A stretch of DNA of 50,619 nucleotides, taken from Candidatus Merdivicinus excrementipullorum. Lineage in GTDB: Bacteria; Bacillota; Clostridia; Oscillospirales; Ruminococcaceae. Below, in pieces: positions 8,601 through 15,393 of this stretch. The stretch covers positions 1-50,619 of the forward strand of contig DVJP01000023.1 in the NCBI GenBank assembly GCA_018716725.1, written 5' to 3'. The position numbers and the translations under genes were made by a program. The notes under the pieces are model-generated. The model was not told the DNA's origin, searched no databases, and saw only the letters and a program-made list of their open reading frames with translations. Position 1 is the first letter of the stretch. Every line of letters starts with the position of its first letter.

Positions 8601-8826
8601 AAAGTTTTCGTCAACCTTTTTCAAAAGGTTGTGGGATTGGAAAGGGCAAAGCCCTTCCTCGCGCTCCGCAGAGCGCGAAATCCTATCCCTTCGCGGCCCG
8701 GCCGCGAACCATAAAAAGAAAAGCGAGCCCGCAGGCTCGCCGCGGATGACCCCGCGCCGCCATTTTGCTTGCAAAATGACGGGTTAGAGTTTTCCAAGTT
8801 GCTCTCCACGGTTCATTTGCGTCAGC
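8601..8826 (-). repeat. Modular hairpin repeat, copy B
   Basis: Full copy of the element. On the plus strand it holds, in order: hairpin CAACCTTTTTCAAAAGGTTG; GGGCAAAGCCC; hairpin with CCGCA loop in CGCGCTCCGCAGAGCGCG; hairpin TTCGCGGCC/GGCCGCGAA; A-rich tract; hairpin GCGAGCCCGCAGGCTCGC (8723-8740); GATGACCCCGCG; hairpin around TTTTGCTTGCAAAA (8761-8778); and end block CATTTGCGTCAGC. On the minus strand the 8723-8740 stem followed by TTTTCTTTTT is an intrinsic terminator for leftward transcription, that is from the MATE gene. Stems differ from copy C by paired changes. Confidence 0.8.
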
Positions 8827-8875
8827 AAGCTATATTCCCTTTTTCAACGCTCCTTAATAAAAAGCCCTATGGTTT

Positions 8876-9095
8876 GCTGGCGCAAATGAGCCGTGGAAAA
8901 ATTTTAGTAGGCTTCAAACCAGGATTTTGCAAGCAAAATCCTGGCGGCGGGACATCGCCGGGGCCTCTGCGGAGGCCCTTTTTTCTTTTTGTTCGCGGCC
9001 GAGCCGCGAAGGGATAAGATTCCGCTTTCTGCGGAAAGCGGTGGGGGCTTTGCCCCTCAACCCCACGATTTTTTGAAAAAAATCGAGTAAAACTT
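8876..9095 (+). repeat. Modular hairpin repeat, copy C (inverted relative to B)
   Basis: Second full copy, facing copy B across a 49-base spacer so the two make a ~500-bp imperfect inverted repeat. The blocks occur in mirrored order: GCTGGCGCAAATGAG, hairpin CCAGGATTTTGCAAGCAAAATCCTGG (8919-8944, two pairs longer than in copies A and B), terminator stem 8961-8978 with T-tract to 8989, TTCGCGGCC/GCCGCGAA, the CCGCTTTC hairpin, GGGGCTTTGCCCC and CGATTTTTTGAAAAAAATCG. On the plus strand it terminates rightward read-through from dacF. No protein is encoded in 8486-9177. Confidence 0.8.
8961..8989 (+). terminator. Intrinsic terminator inside repeat copy C
   Basis: GGGCCT-CTGCGG-AGGCCC followed by TTTTTTCTTTT: a textbook rho-independent terminator acting on rightward transcripts. 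Confidence 0.85.
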
Positions 9096-9146
9096 TTATT
9101 TTCTCTTTTTGTATCGTTTTTTTCAAAACAGTTTTCAGCAAACTAA

Positions 9147-9168
9147 GGGGCCGGATTTCCCAGCCCCT
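9147..9168 (-). terminator. Weak terminator after the MATE gene
   Basis: GGGGCCGG and CCAGCCCC pair around ATTTC with one mismatch, ten bases past the MATE stop codon. The T-tract is poor. Confidence 0.45.
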
Positions 9169-9177
9169 CTAATATTT

Positions 9178-10545
9178 TTAGATAACCTGCAAGCTCTTCC
9201 ACTTGCCCTGTAAAAACCGAATGACAAAGGCGGCGTCCCGGACGATCCAGTCGATAAACATGGCGATCCACACGCCCAAAAGGTGCAGCCCAAGACCCCA
9301 ATCCGCGCTCAGCAGATAGCTGAAGCCGATGCGGAAGATAAACATGGACAAAAGGGACACTGTCATAGTGAACACCACGTCCCCGGCAGCCCGCAAAGAG
9401 TTGGGCAGGGTAAAGGCCAGGGGCCAGAACAGCATGGTGAAGATGGCGCACCAGCGCAGCACTTCCGCCGCCATATCCGCCGACTGGGGGCTTAAGTTGA
9501 AGATAGTCACCAAAGGCTCCGCGATGAGGAACAGGGTCAGGCACATGACGCCCATGGTAACATATGTAACCGCCATGAGCTTTTTGGTGTAGGAAACCGC
9601 CTGCTCCGGCTCCTTGGCCCCCATGCACTGGCCAACAACGGTAATCAGCGCAAGGCCGGTGGCCTGGCCCGGCACGTTGATGACGCCGGCCACGCTGTTT
9701 GCAATGGCGTTAGCCGCCACGGCGTTGGTGCCGAAGGAGGTAATGAGGCTCAAAACCAGCAGCTTGCCCACCTGGAACAGGCCGTTTTCCAGGCCGTTGG
9801 GGATACCCAGCGCCAAAATGCGCTTGACCATGCCAAAGTGCAGCTCCGGCCGGAACAGCTTGGGAATCCGGAGGGCGTTGGTCTTTTTCTGGAGCAGGAT
9901 CAGAATGACCACCGCCGCTACGATGCGGGAAACCAGCGTGCCGATGCCGGCGCCCAGAGCGCCCATGCCAAAGCCGTAAATCAGGATGGCGTTGACGGTG
10001 ATATTGACGATATTGACAATCAGGGAATTGAACATGGAAACCTTGCTGTTGCCCATGGCCCGGAATAGAGCGGACCCGGCGTTATAGACCGCCATAAAGG
10101 GGTAAGCCAGGGCCGTGGACAGGAAATAGTCCAGGGCGCTGTGCATGACGTCTGGCTCGATGTTGCCGAAAACCAGCGACAGAATATGTTCCCGGAAGAT
10201 GAGAGCCAGCGCCATTAGGGCGGAGGAAACAGCCGCCACAGTGTAGAGAAGCTGTTTAGCGGCTTTGCGGGCGCTGGAGAGATCCTGATTCCCCAGATAT
10301 TGAGAAACGATCACCGTGCCGCCGGTGGCGAGGGCGGCGAAAATCTGGATCAGGAGATTGTTGATGTTGTCCACCAGGGATACGCCGGAGACCGCCGCTT
10401 CCCCGGACGAGGTTACCATAACGGTGTCGGCCATACCCACTGTCATCAGAAGAAACTGCTCGATGACTAAGGGAATGATTAGACGGATCAGGGCTTGTCT
10501 CGTAAACATTGGCGCTTTGGCCGGGGCGGATTGGGCGTCAGACAT
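9178..10545 (-). CDS. MATE-family multidrug/cation antiporter
   Basis: An inner-membrane exporter of the multidrug and toxic compound extrusion family, driven by Na+ or H+. At 455 residues with about twelve hydrophobic segments, it has the two-fold MATE layout. The N-terminal half carries the signature IPLVIEQFLLMTVGMADTVM, and the second half repeats it with LALGIPNGLENGLFQVGKLL. Substrate cannot be read from sequence. AAAGGAAG lies 11 bases before the ATG. It is transcribed leftward from the promoter at 10668-10696, with a weak hairpin (9147-9168) and then repeat copies C and B behind it. A hairpin with a minus-strand T-tract precedes its promoter. Confidence 0.9.
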   Translation of the reverse strand: MSDAQSAPAKAPMFTRQALIRLIIPLVIEQFLLMTVGMADTVMVTSSGEAAVSGVSLVDNINNLLIQIFAALATGGTVIVSQYLGNQDLSSARKAAKQLLYTVAAVSSALMALALIFREHILSLVFGNIEPDVMHSALDYFLSTALAYPFMAVYNAGSALFRAMGNSKVSMFNSLIVNIVNITVNAILIYGFGMGALGAGIGTLVSRIVAAVVILILLQKKTNALRIPKLFRPELHFGMVKRILALGIPNGLENGLFQVGKLLVLSLITSFGTNAVAANAIANSVAGVINVPGQATGLALITVVGQCMGAKEPEQAVSYTKKLMAVTYVTMGVMCLTLFLIAEPLVTIFNLSPQSADMAAEVLRWCAIFTMLFWPLAFTLPNSLRAAGDVVFTMTVSLLSMFIFRIGFSYLLSADWGLGLHLLGVWIAMFIDWIVRDAAFVIRFLQGKWKSLQVI

Positions 10546-10667
10546 TCAAATATCGCTTCCTTTCATGCTGCGGGCAAAAGCTGTCCGGAATATCCCCGCA
10601 CGGAATTTGGAAACGCCGAGCGGAAACCGTATCAAAATCTGCGCGTGTTTAAGCGCGTGTTTTTTTC

Positions 10668-10696
10668 AGTATATCACAAAACCGTTGCCATGGCAA
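10668..10696 (-). promoter_or_regulatory. Promoter of the MATE gene
   Basis: Minus strand TTGCCA (10691-10696), 17 bases, TATACT (10668-10673). It implies a ~115-base leader. Confidence 0.7.
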
Positions 10697-10710
10697 GCAT
10701 TTGGAAGCGC

Positions 10711-10791
10711 AAAAATCCCCGCAACCGGATAGGCTGCGGGGAGATACGCCCCATCCCGGCAAATCGGGTTTGGGGTGTCGCGCCGGGATGG
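10711..10791 (-). other. Two-hairpin structured segment ending in a minus-strand terminator
   Basis: In the 378-base gap between the MATE and mazG-like genes, CCATCCCGGC (10751-10760) pairs exactly with GCCGGGATGG (10782-10791). CCCCGCA (10717-10723) pairs with TGCGGGG (10735-10741). Read leftward, the second hairpin is followed by ATTTTTG, a terminator shape, although no leftward gene lies upstream of it. It could be the end of a short non-coding RNA, or a conditional leader for the MATE gene read from a farther promoter. It matches no riboswitch class I know. The rest of the gap holds the two promoters and nothing coding. Confidence 0.5.
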
Positions 10792-10923
10792 GATGCAAAC
10801 GCCTGTTTCCCACTCGGCAAGGATAGTATGGCCGGGGCGGCGGGAATTATGCAGAAAAGTTGTGGAAAGCTCCATGAAAATATGATAAAATAAAGGAAAA
10901 TAAAACGAAGGGGATGTTTCAAA

Positions 10924-11247
10924 ATGAAAACAGGAGACATAACTGTGGGCTATTTGCAGGAGTACATCCGGGCCAAGGATTACAAGCCGGAGCTGGTGAA
11001 GGATTACTATCTGAAATTGGCGGAGGAGTCCGGGGAGCTGGCCCGGGCCATCCGCAAAGGGCTGCGGCCCTCGGAGGAAGGGCAGATCAAGGAAACCATT
11101 GAGGAAGAGCTGTGGGATGTGATTTATTACGCCCTGGCCATCGCCAACTGCTATGACATTGATTTAGAGCAGGTCATCCCCCAGAAGGAAGCTTTGAATA
11201 ACCAAAAATACCAAACCGGCATTTCCTTTGCGCCGCCTGCAAAATAA
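10924..11247 (+). CDS. MazG-like nucleotide pyrophosphohydrolase
   Basis: A 107-residue single-domain member of the all-alpha NTP pyrophosphatase group, which splits (d)NTPs to monophosphates with Mg2+. The metal-binding motifs are EESGELA (about residues 37-43) and EEELWDVIYY (about 60-69), the ExxE...ExxD pattern of MazG. It is short compared with two-domain MazG (~260) and fits house-cleaning single-domain forms. AGGGG lies upstream of the ATG. It converges on spoVG, with a hairpin (11251-11274) between them. Confidence 0.85.
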   Translation: MKTGDITVGYLQEYIRAKDYKPELVKDYYLKLAEESGELARAIRKGLRPSEEGQIKETIEEELWDVIYYALAIANCYDIDLEQVIPQKEALNNQKYQTGISFAPPAK

Positions 11248-11250
11248 AGC

Positions 11251-11274
11251 GTGCAGAGGGATGGCCCCCTGCAC
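11251..11274. terminator. Hairpin between convergent mazG-like gene and spoVG
   Basis: GTGCAGAGGG and CCCCCTGCAC form a stem with one mismatch, in the only 35 bases between the two convergent stops. There is no T-tract on either strand, so termination is uncertain. Confidence 0.4.
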
Positions 11275-11282
11275 CAAGGCGG

Positions 11283-11624
11283 TTAGTAGTATTTGGGGAT
11301 TGCGCCGCCCATAGCGGTGGAGGCGCTGGCCGCAAAGGCCGGATGGGCGGTTTCTTCCGGGCCTCTGGCCGCAAGTTCCCGCTGGTAGGCGTCTAAAATC
11401 GCCTGCTCCAAGGGGCCTCTGGCTGCCGGGGAAATGGGGTGGACAATGTCCCGGAAGGCCCCGTTTGCCTCCTTGTGGCTGGGCATGGCCACAAAAAGCC
11501 GGTCCGGGCCTTCGATGACCTTAATGTCGTGGATGGCCAGCTGGTCGTCCAGCGTCACGGAAACTACCGCCCGCAGCCGGCCTTCCCGCAGGATTTTCCG
11601 GATTTTGATTGCTGTAATATTCAT
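11283..11624 (-). CDS. spoVG: SpoVG-family regulator
   Basis: A small site-specific nucleic-acid-binding regulator, known from cell division and sporulation control in Bacillus and virulence control in other Gram-positives. The start MNITAIKIRKI, the central SVTLDDQLAIHDIKVIEG and the segment GAFRDIVHPIS are family hallmarks. At 113 residues it is slightly longer than usual because of an alanine-rich C-terminal tail. AAGGAGG stands 7 bases before the ATG. Only a partial -10-like TATAAA is seen upstream; I did not find a convincing sigma-H promoter. Confidence 0.93.
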   Translation of the reverse strand: MNITAIKIRKILREGRLRAVVSVTLDDQLAIHDIKVIEGPDRLFVAMPSHKEANGAFRDIVHPISPAARGPLEQAILDAYQRELAARGPEETAHPAFAASASTAMGGAIPKYY

Positions 11625-11727
11625 GTTGATTCCTCCTTGCCCTGAGTTTGGACCGGGTTTTCCGTTTTATACGCCTGCCGGCAAATTTTCCCGACTGTAA
11701 AATAACTATGAAAATCTTGCGCCGCCC

Positions 11728-11756
11728 TTGATATTTTCCGGGGGATATGCTATCCT
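11728..11756 (+). promoter_or_regulatory. Promoter of the membrane protein-acpS operon
   Basis: TTGATA (11728-11733), 17 bases, TATCCT (11751-11756), preceded by the extended -10 motif TATGC. Confidence 0.75.
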
Positions 11757-11807
11757 TAAAGAAAGGGTTTTCCCAAAAAACTAATGGACAGAGGAGTTTT
11801 CGGAATT

Positions 11808-12353
11808 ATGGATGTATTTGTAGAATACATGGTGAAAAAGCAGAACACCGGCAAGGATGTCCTGCTGAAGGTGGTTTACGCGGTTTTAGGGGTGGGGCTT
11901 TTATTCTTGTCCTTTATCCTCTCCCCGTTTTTGGGCATGTTCGGTTCCATTGCCATCCTGATAGGGTGCGGCGCGGTGTATGGCGCCTACTACCTGATCA
12001 CTTCCATGAATGTGGAATATGAGTACATTATCACCAACGGCGAAATGGATGTGGATAAGATCATCGCCCGCCGCCGCCGCAAACGCCTGCTGACGGCCAA
12101 TGCCCGCCGGTTTGACGAGTTTGGGGCTTATAACCATCAGACCCTGGCTTCCCGGAATTTTGCGAACCGGGTGTACGCCTGCACCGCCCCGGAAGACCCC
12201 GGCAACTATTACGCGGTGTTCAATCATCCCACTCTGGGCGAGACCTTGCTGGTATTCACCCCCAACGACAAGGTGCTGGACAGTATGCGGAGCTTTATTC
12301 CAAGACAGGCAGGTGGCAGAGCTGTTTACGGGAATCGACCTGGTCAAAATTGA
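11808..12353 (+). CDS. Two-helix membrane protein of unknown function (DUF6106-like)
   Basis: I do not assign a function. The 181-residue protein has two adjacent membrane segments (about residues 22-64: VVYAVLGVGLLFLSFILS and GSIAILIGCGAVYGAYYLI) separated by a short turn. A basic patch (ARRRRKRLL) and a soluble ~90-residue C-terminal domain follow. It resembles a clostridial family usually found beside acpS, which I recall as DUF6106; that name is from memory. The ATG at 11808 is favoured because GAGGAG lies upstream; the ATG at 11784 has no ribosome site. Its last 41 bases overlap acpS in another frame, suggesting coupled translation. Confidence 0.7.
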   Translation: MDVFVEYMVKKQNTGKDVLLKVVYAVLGVGLLFLSFILSPFLGMFGSIAILIGCGAVYGAYYLITSMNVEYEYIITNGEMDVDKIIARRRRKRLLTANARRFDEFGAYNHQTLASRNFANRVYACTAPEDPGNYYAVFNHPTLGETLLVFTPNDKVLDSMRSFIPRQAGGRAVYGNRPGQN

Positions 12354-12681
12354 CCGGATTCGGAAAAGCATGGAAAACCCTCGTTTTGCGGCGAGGGTTT
12401 TTTCGGCGTCTGAACGGGATTTATTTGCCTGTAAAAAGGACCCCTATCCCTCCTTTGCGGCCAATTTTGCGGCCAAGGAGGCCTTTTCCAAGGCCTTGGG
12501 CGCCGGCGTGCGGGGGTTTGCGCTAAACGAAGTGTCGGTGCTGCGGGATGAACTTGGCGCGCCGTATTTTGTTTTTACCGGCAATGCCGCCCAGATTGTG
12601 GAGGAGCGGGGCCTTTCCTTTTCCGTATCCCTGACCCACACGGAGGACACGGCCGGGGCGTTTGTCATTGCTTGGCGGTGA
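12313..12681 (+). CDS. acpS: Holo-[acyl-carrier-protein] synthase
   Basis: Transfers 4'-phosphopantetheine from CoA to apo-ACP, needed for fatty acid synthesis. The AcpS signature is complete: GIDLVKIDRI near the N-terminus (metal-binding Asp) and FAAKEAFSKALG (catalytic Glu/Lys). The C-terminal SVSLTHTEDTAGAFVIA strand is typical. I place the start at GTG 12313 (122 residues, the normal family length). The reading frame stays open further upstream, but that part is a shadow of the membrane protein gene and has no AcpS similarity. The 41-base overlap with the preceding gene is unusually long. Confidence 0.9.
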   Translation: MAELFTGIDLVKIDRIRKSMENPRFAARVFSASERDLFACKKDPYPSFAANFAAKEAFSKALGAGVRGFALNEVSVLRDELGAPYFVFTGNAAQIVEERGLSFSVSLTHTEDTAGAFVIAWR

Positions 12682-12708
12682 TTATTTTAAAAAAGCGGGG
12701 TGGACATT

Positions 12709-13251
12709 ATGAAACTTCAGGTGCGGAATGTAACCTGGAAAAGCAGGAAGGTAAAAGAAATCTACCTGGATTCCTTTCCCAAAAAGGAACGGATGCCTTT
12801 CTGGACCATGCTCCTTTTGTCCAAAATGGATTCTACGAAATTTTGGGAATTCAGCGACGGGGAAACGGTCTGCGGATTCGCTTATGTTGCCGCAGTTCAA
12901 AACATTGTTTTTATAATGTTCCTGGCGGTGGACCCGGCCTGCCGTTCCAGAGGGTATGGCAGCGCGGCCCTGGCGGAAATTGCCAGACGATTCCCCCAAA
13001 GCAAAATCCTTGTTTCCATTGAACAGTGCGCGGAAGGCGCGGAAAACCTGGAACAGCGGAAACGAAGAAAACGGTTTTACCTGGAAAACGGGTATGAGGA
13101 AACGGGCTTTATGACGGAGCTTTCCAATGTGAAGCAGGAAATTTTGATCCAAAACGGGGAGTTTGACCCGGACGAGTTCGCCGCTTTTTTCAAAGCATAC
13201 AGCAACGGAACCATGAACCCCAGAATTTGGAAAGCAGAGGAAACAGAATAA
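12709..13251 (+). CDS. GNAT-family N-acetyltransferase
   Basis: A 180-residue acetyl-CoA-dependent acyltransferase. Motif A, VDPACRSRGYGSAAL, with the acetyl-CoA-binding RxxGxG/A loop, lies near residues 75-90. A following helix/strand and a YLENGYEETGF segment match motif B (family YxxxGF). The substrate cannot be told. The start is the ATG at 12709 with GGGG upstream; the GTG nine bases earlier is less likely. It follows acpS by 27 bases in the same direction. Confidence 0.85.
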   Translation: MKLQVRNVTWKSRKVKEIYLDSFPKKERMPFWTMLLLSKMDSTKFWEFSDGETVCGFAYVAAVQNIVFIMFLAVDPACRSRGYGSAALAEIARRFPQSKILVSIEQCAEGAENLEQRKRRKRFYLENGYEETGFMTELSNVKQEILIQNGEFDPDEFAAFFKAYSNGTMNPRIWKAEETE

Positions 13252-13311
13252 GAAATTTATAGGCTGTTGCAGGGCGTTTTTACACCTGTAATTTTGGCAG
13301 GAGGGATTTCC

Positions 13312-13767
13312 ATGACGGTTTATCAGGAAAAGTTTGCGGAATTTTTAAGGGAAGTGGGGAACGGCAAAAAGATGGTGCTTTCCACCTCCGGCCATGACGT
13401 GGTCACATCCCGTATGATGAGCGTTATCCAGCTAAACGGTTCTTTTTATTTTCAAACAGACCGGACTTCCCGGAAATACGCCCAGCTTCTTGAAAACCCC
13501 AGGGCGGCGCTGTGCGTGGACAATATACAAATGGAGGGGCTGTGCCGGGAAACCGGCCATCCCCGGGAAAATACAGAATTCTGCCGGCTGTATGAGGAAC
13601 ATTTTCCCCACGCCTATCAACTGTACACGGCCTTAGAAAATGAACGGCTATTCAGGTTTTCGCCGGTCCGCATCGAGAGATGGGTTTACCAGGACGGGGT
13701 TCCCTATCTGGAAGTGATGGACATAGAAAAGCAACATTATGAGCGCGTCCGATATCAGGGACAATAG
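13312..13767 (+). CDS. Pyridoxamine 5'-phosphate oxidase-like flavin-binding protein
   Basis: A 151-residue split-barrel protein of the PNPOx-like superfamily, which usually binds FMN or F420-like cofactors. The pattern KMVLSTSGHDVVTSRMMSV, then SFYFQTDRTSRKYAQLLENPRAALCVD, is characteristic of these putative flavin reductases/oxidases. The true substrate is unknown and it is too short to be PdxH. The start at ATG 13312 has a perfect GGAGG 6 bases away; an upstream in-frame start has none. An identical 18-base translation-start region (CAGGAGGGATTTCCATGA) occurs at the next gene. Confidence 0.82.
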   Translation: MTVYQEKFAEFLREVGNGKKMVLSTSGHDVVTSRMMSVIQLNGSFYFQTDRTSRKYAQLLENPRAALCVDNIQMEGLCRETGHPRENTEFCRLYEEHFPHAYQLYTALENERLFRFSPVRIERWVYQDGVPYLEVMDIEKQHYERVRYQGQ

Positions 13768-13793
13768 CATTCTGCAAAACAGGAGGGATTTCC

Positions 13794-15332
13794 ATGAAAA
13801 TATTGACGGCTTCCGCCATGCGGTGGGCGGAACAGGCGGCGGTGGACGCCGGGGAGACCTTTGAGGGGCTCATGGAAACGGCCGGGCAGAAGGCGGCCGG
13901 AATCCTTATGGAGGAGGTTCCATTGCCTAATGGCCCCGTTTTAATTCTCTGCGGCAAGGGGAATAACGGCGGGGACGGCCTGGTTATCGCCCGGGCGCTG
14001 GCGCAAAAGGGGATTCCCGTCCAAGTTGTATTCCTGCTGGGGAGGAAATTAAGCCCCCTGGCGGAGAAAAACCTGGGGCGGCTCCAGGGCCTGCCGGCGG
14101 AAATCCTGGACGCGGCGTCCATTGCCCCGGAGGAACGGGATGCCCTCTGCAAAAACGCCGGGCTCATTGTGGACGGGGTCTTCGGCACCGGCTTTTCCGG
14201 GGATTTGCCGGAAAATGTCCGGGCCTGGACAGCCGCCGCCAATCAGTCTAAGGCGGTTCGGGCGGCGTTGGACATCCCCTCCGGATTAAACTGCGATACC
14301 GGCCTTTTTGGAAAGGACGCCTTCGCGGCGGACATCACCGTCACCTTCGCCGCCCACAAGCCCGCCCATTTTCTGAAAGGCTCCCGGGGGCTGTGCGGAC
14401 GGGTTTTCTGCGCGGATATCGGCATCCGGCAGGAGATTTTAGCGGCCGCGCCGGGGCATATCACTCTTTTGGACGGGGATGAGGCCAAGAAGGGAATTCC
14501 CCGCCGGAAAGAGGACTCCAACAAGGGGGATTACGGCAAACTGCTGGCCGTCGGCGGCTGCACTCACATGACCGGAGCCATCCTCATGGCCTCCCTGGCG
14601 GCCCTGCACTGCGGCGTGGGGCTGTTGAAAGCCGCTGTGCCGGAGCCGGTCTGCCCCCTGATTGCCGCTAGGATGCCGGAAGTGATTTATTTGCCCGTTA
14701 TACCGGCTAAATCCGGCGTCCTGCCCGCTTCCTGCGGGGAAGCCCTGCTGAAAGAAACGGAGTGGGCCGACGGGGTCTTGCTGGGCTGCGGCATGAGCGT
14801 CTGCGAGGACACCGTTTCCCTGACCCGGAAGCTCCTGTCCTGCGGCAAGTCCATGGTCATCGACGCCGACGGGTTAAACTGCGTCGCCCAGGATGTGAAC
14901 ATCCTGAAAAGCCGGAAGGCCCCCACGATTTTGACTCCCCACATAAAGGAGTTTTCCCGCCTGACGGGCAAGGCCATTCCGGAAATCAAGGCGGACCGGT
15001 TTTCCCTGGCCTCCGAATTTGCCCGGCAATACGGGGTGACGCTGGTGTTAAAGGATTCCAATACGGTGGTTGCCGCCCCGGACGGGCGGCTCTGGATGAA
15101 CGCAAACGGCAACTCCGGTATGGCAAAGGCCGGCAGCGGCGATGTTTTGGCAGGGATCATCGCTTCCTTCTTGGCCCAAGGAATCCCGCCGGAGCTGGCG
15201 GCCATGGCCGGGGTGTTCCTCCACGGGGAGGCTGGAGACGCGGCTGCGGCGGATTTGACGCCCTACTGCATGACTGCCAGCAAAATGGTGGACTATTTTC
15301 CCAGAGTTTTCGCCAAATGGGCGGCCCGTTAA
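13794..15332 (+). CDS. nnr: Bifunctional NAD(P)H-hydrate epimerase / ADP-dependent dehydratase
   Basis: Repairs hydrated NAD(P)H. The N-terminal half is the YjeF_N epimerase (GKGNNGGDGLVIAR near residue 56, VDGVFGTGFSG near 125). The C-terminal half (from about residue 235) is the ribokinase-like dehydratase, with GVLLGCGMS, DADGLNC and the nucleotide-binding NSGMAKAGSGDVLAGIIA near 440. At 512 residues it is the usual fused length. GGAGGG stands 6 bases before the ATG. It is last in the rightward run and ends at a strong bidirectional terminator. Confidence 0.95.
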   Translation: MKILTASAMRWAEQAAVDAGETFEGLMETAGQKAAGILMEEVPLPNGPVLILCGKGNNGGDGLVIARALAQKGIPVQVVFLLGRKLSPLAEKNLGRLQGLPAEILDAASIAPEERDALCKNAGLIVDGVFGTGFSGDLPENVRAWTAAANQSKAVRAALDIPSGLNCDTGLFGKDAFAADITVTFAAHKPAHFLKGSRGLCGRVFCADIGIRQEILAAAPGHITLLDGDEAKKGIPRRKEDSNKGDYGKLLAVGGCTHMTGAILMASLAALHCGVGLLKAAVPEPVCPLIAARMPEVIYLPVIPAKSGVLPASCGEALLKETEWADGVLLGCGMSVCEDTVSLTRKLLSCGKSMVIDADGLNCVAQDVNILKSRKAPTILTPHIKEFSRLTGKAIPEIKADRFSLASEFARQYGVTLVLKDSNTVVAAPDGRLWMNANGNSGMAKAGSGDVLAGIIASFLAQGIPPELAAMAGVFLHGEAGDAAAADLTPYCMTASKMVDYFPRVFAKWAAR

Positions 15333-15341
15333 GGAATAGGG

Positions 15342-15393
15342 AACGGCACAGCAAAACCCGCGCCTTTTTAGGCGCGGGTTTTGCTGTGCCGTT
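15342..15393. terminator. Bidirectional terminator between nnr and ppk
   Basis: Two perfect 23-bp arms (15342-15364 and 15371-15393) surround a TTTTTA loop. Shorter internal stems within it (GCGCC/GGCGC with AAAA and TTTT flanks) serve either direction. The right arm runs two bases into the ppk stop codon. Confidence 0.9.

Noticed and set aside
8601-9095. Insertion sequence or MITE bounded by the inverted repeat
   Set aside because: No transposase and no target-site duplication that I can see, and the stems covary; a structured repeat fits better, though past mobility of the element is not excluded.
12100-12312. Longer acpS reading frame starting at 12100
   Set aside because: The extra ~70 residues show no AcpS similarity and are a shadow of the membrane-protein gene; the GTG at 12313 gives the normal family length.
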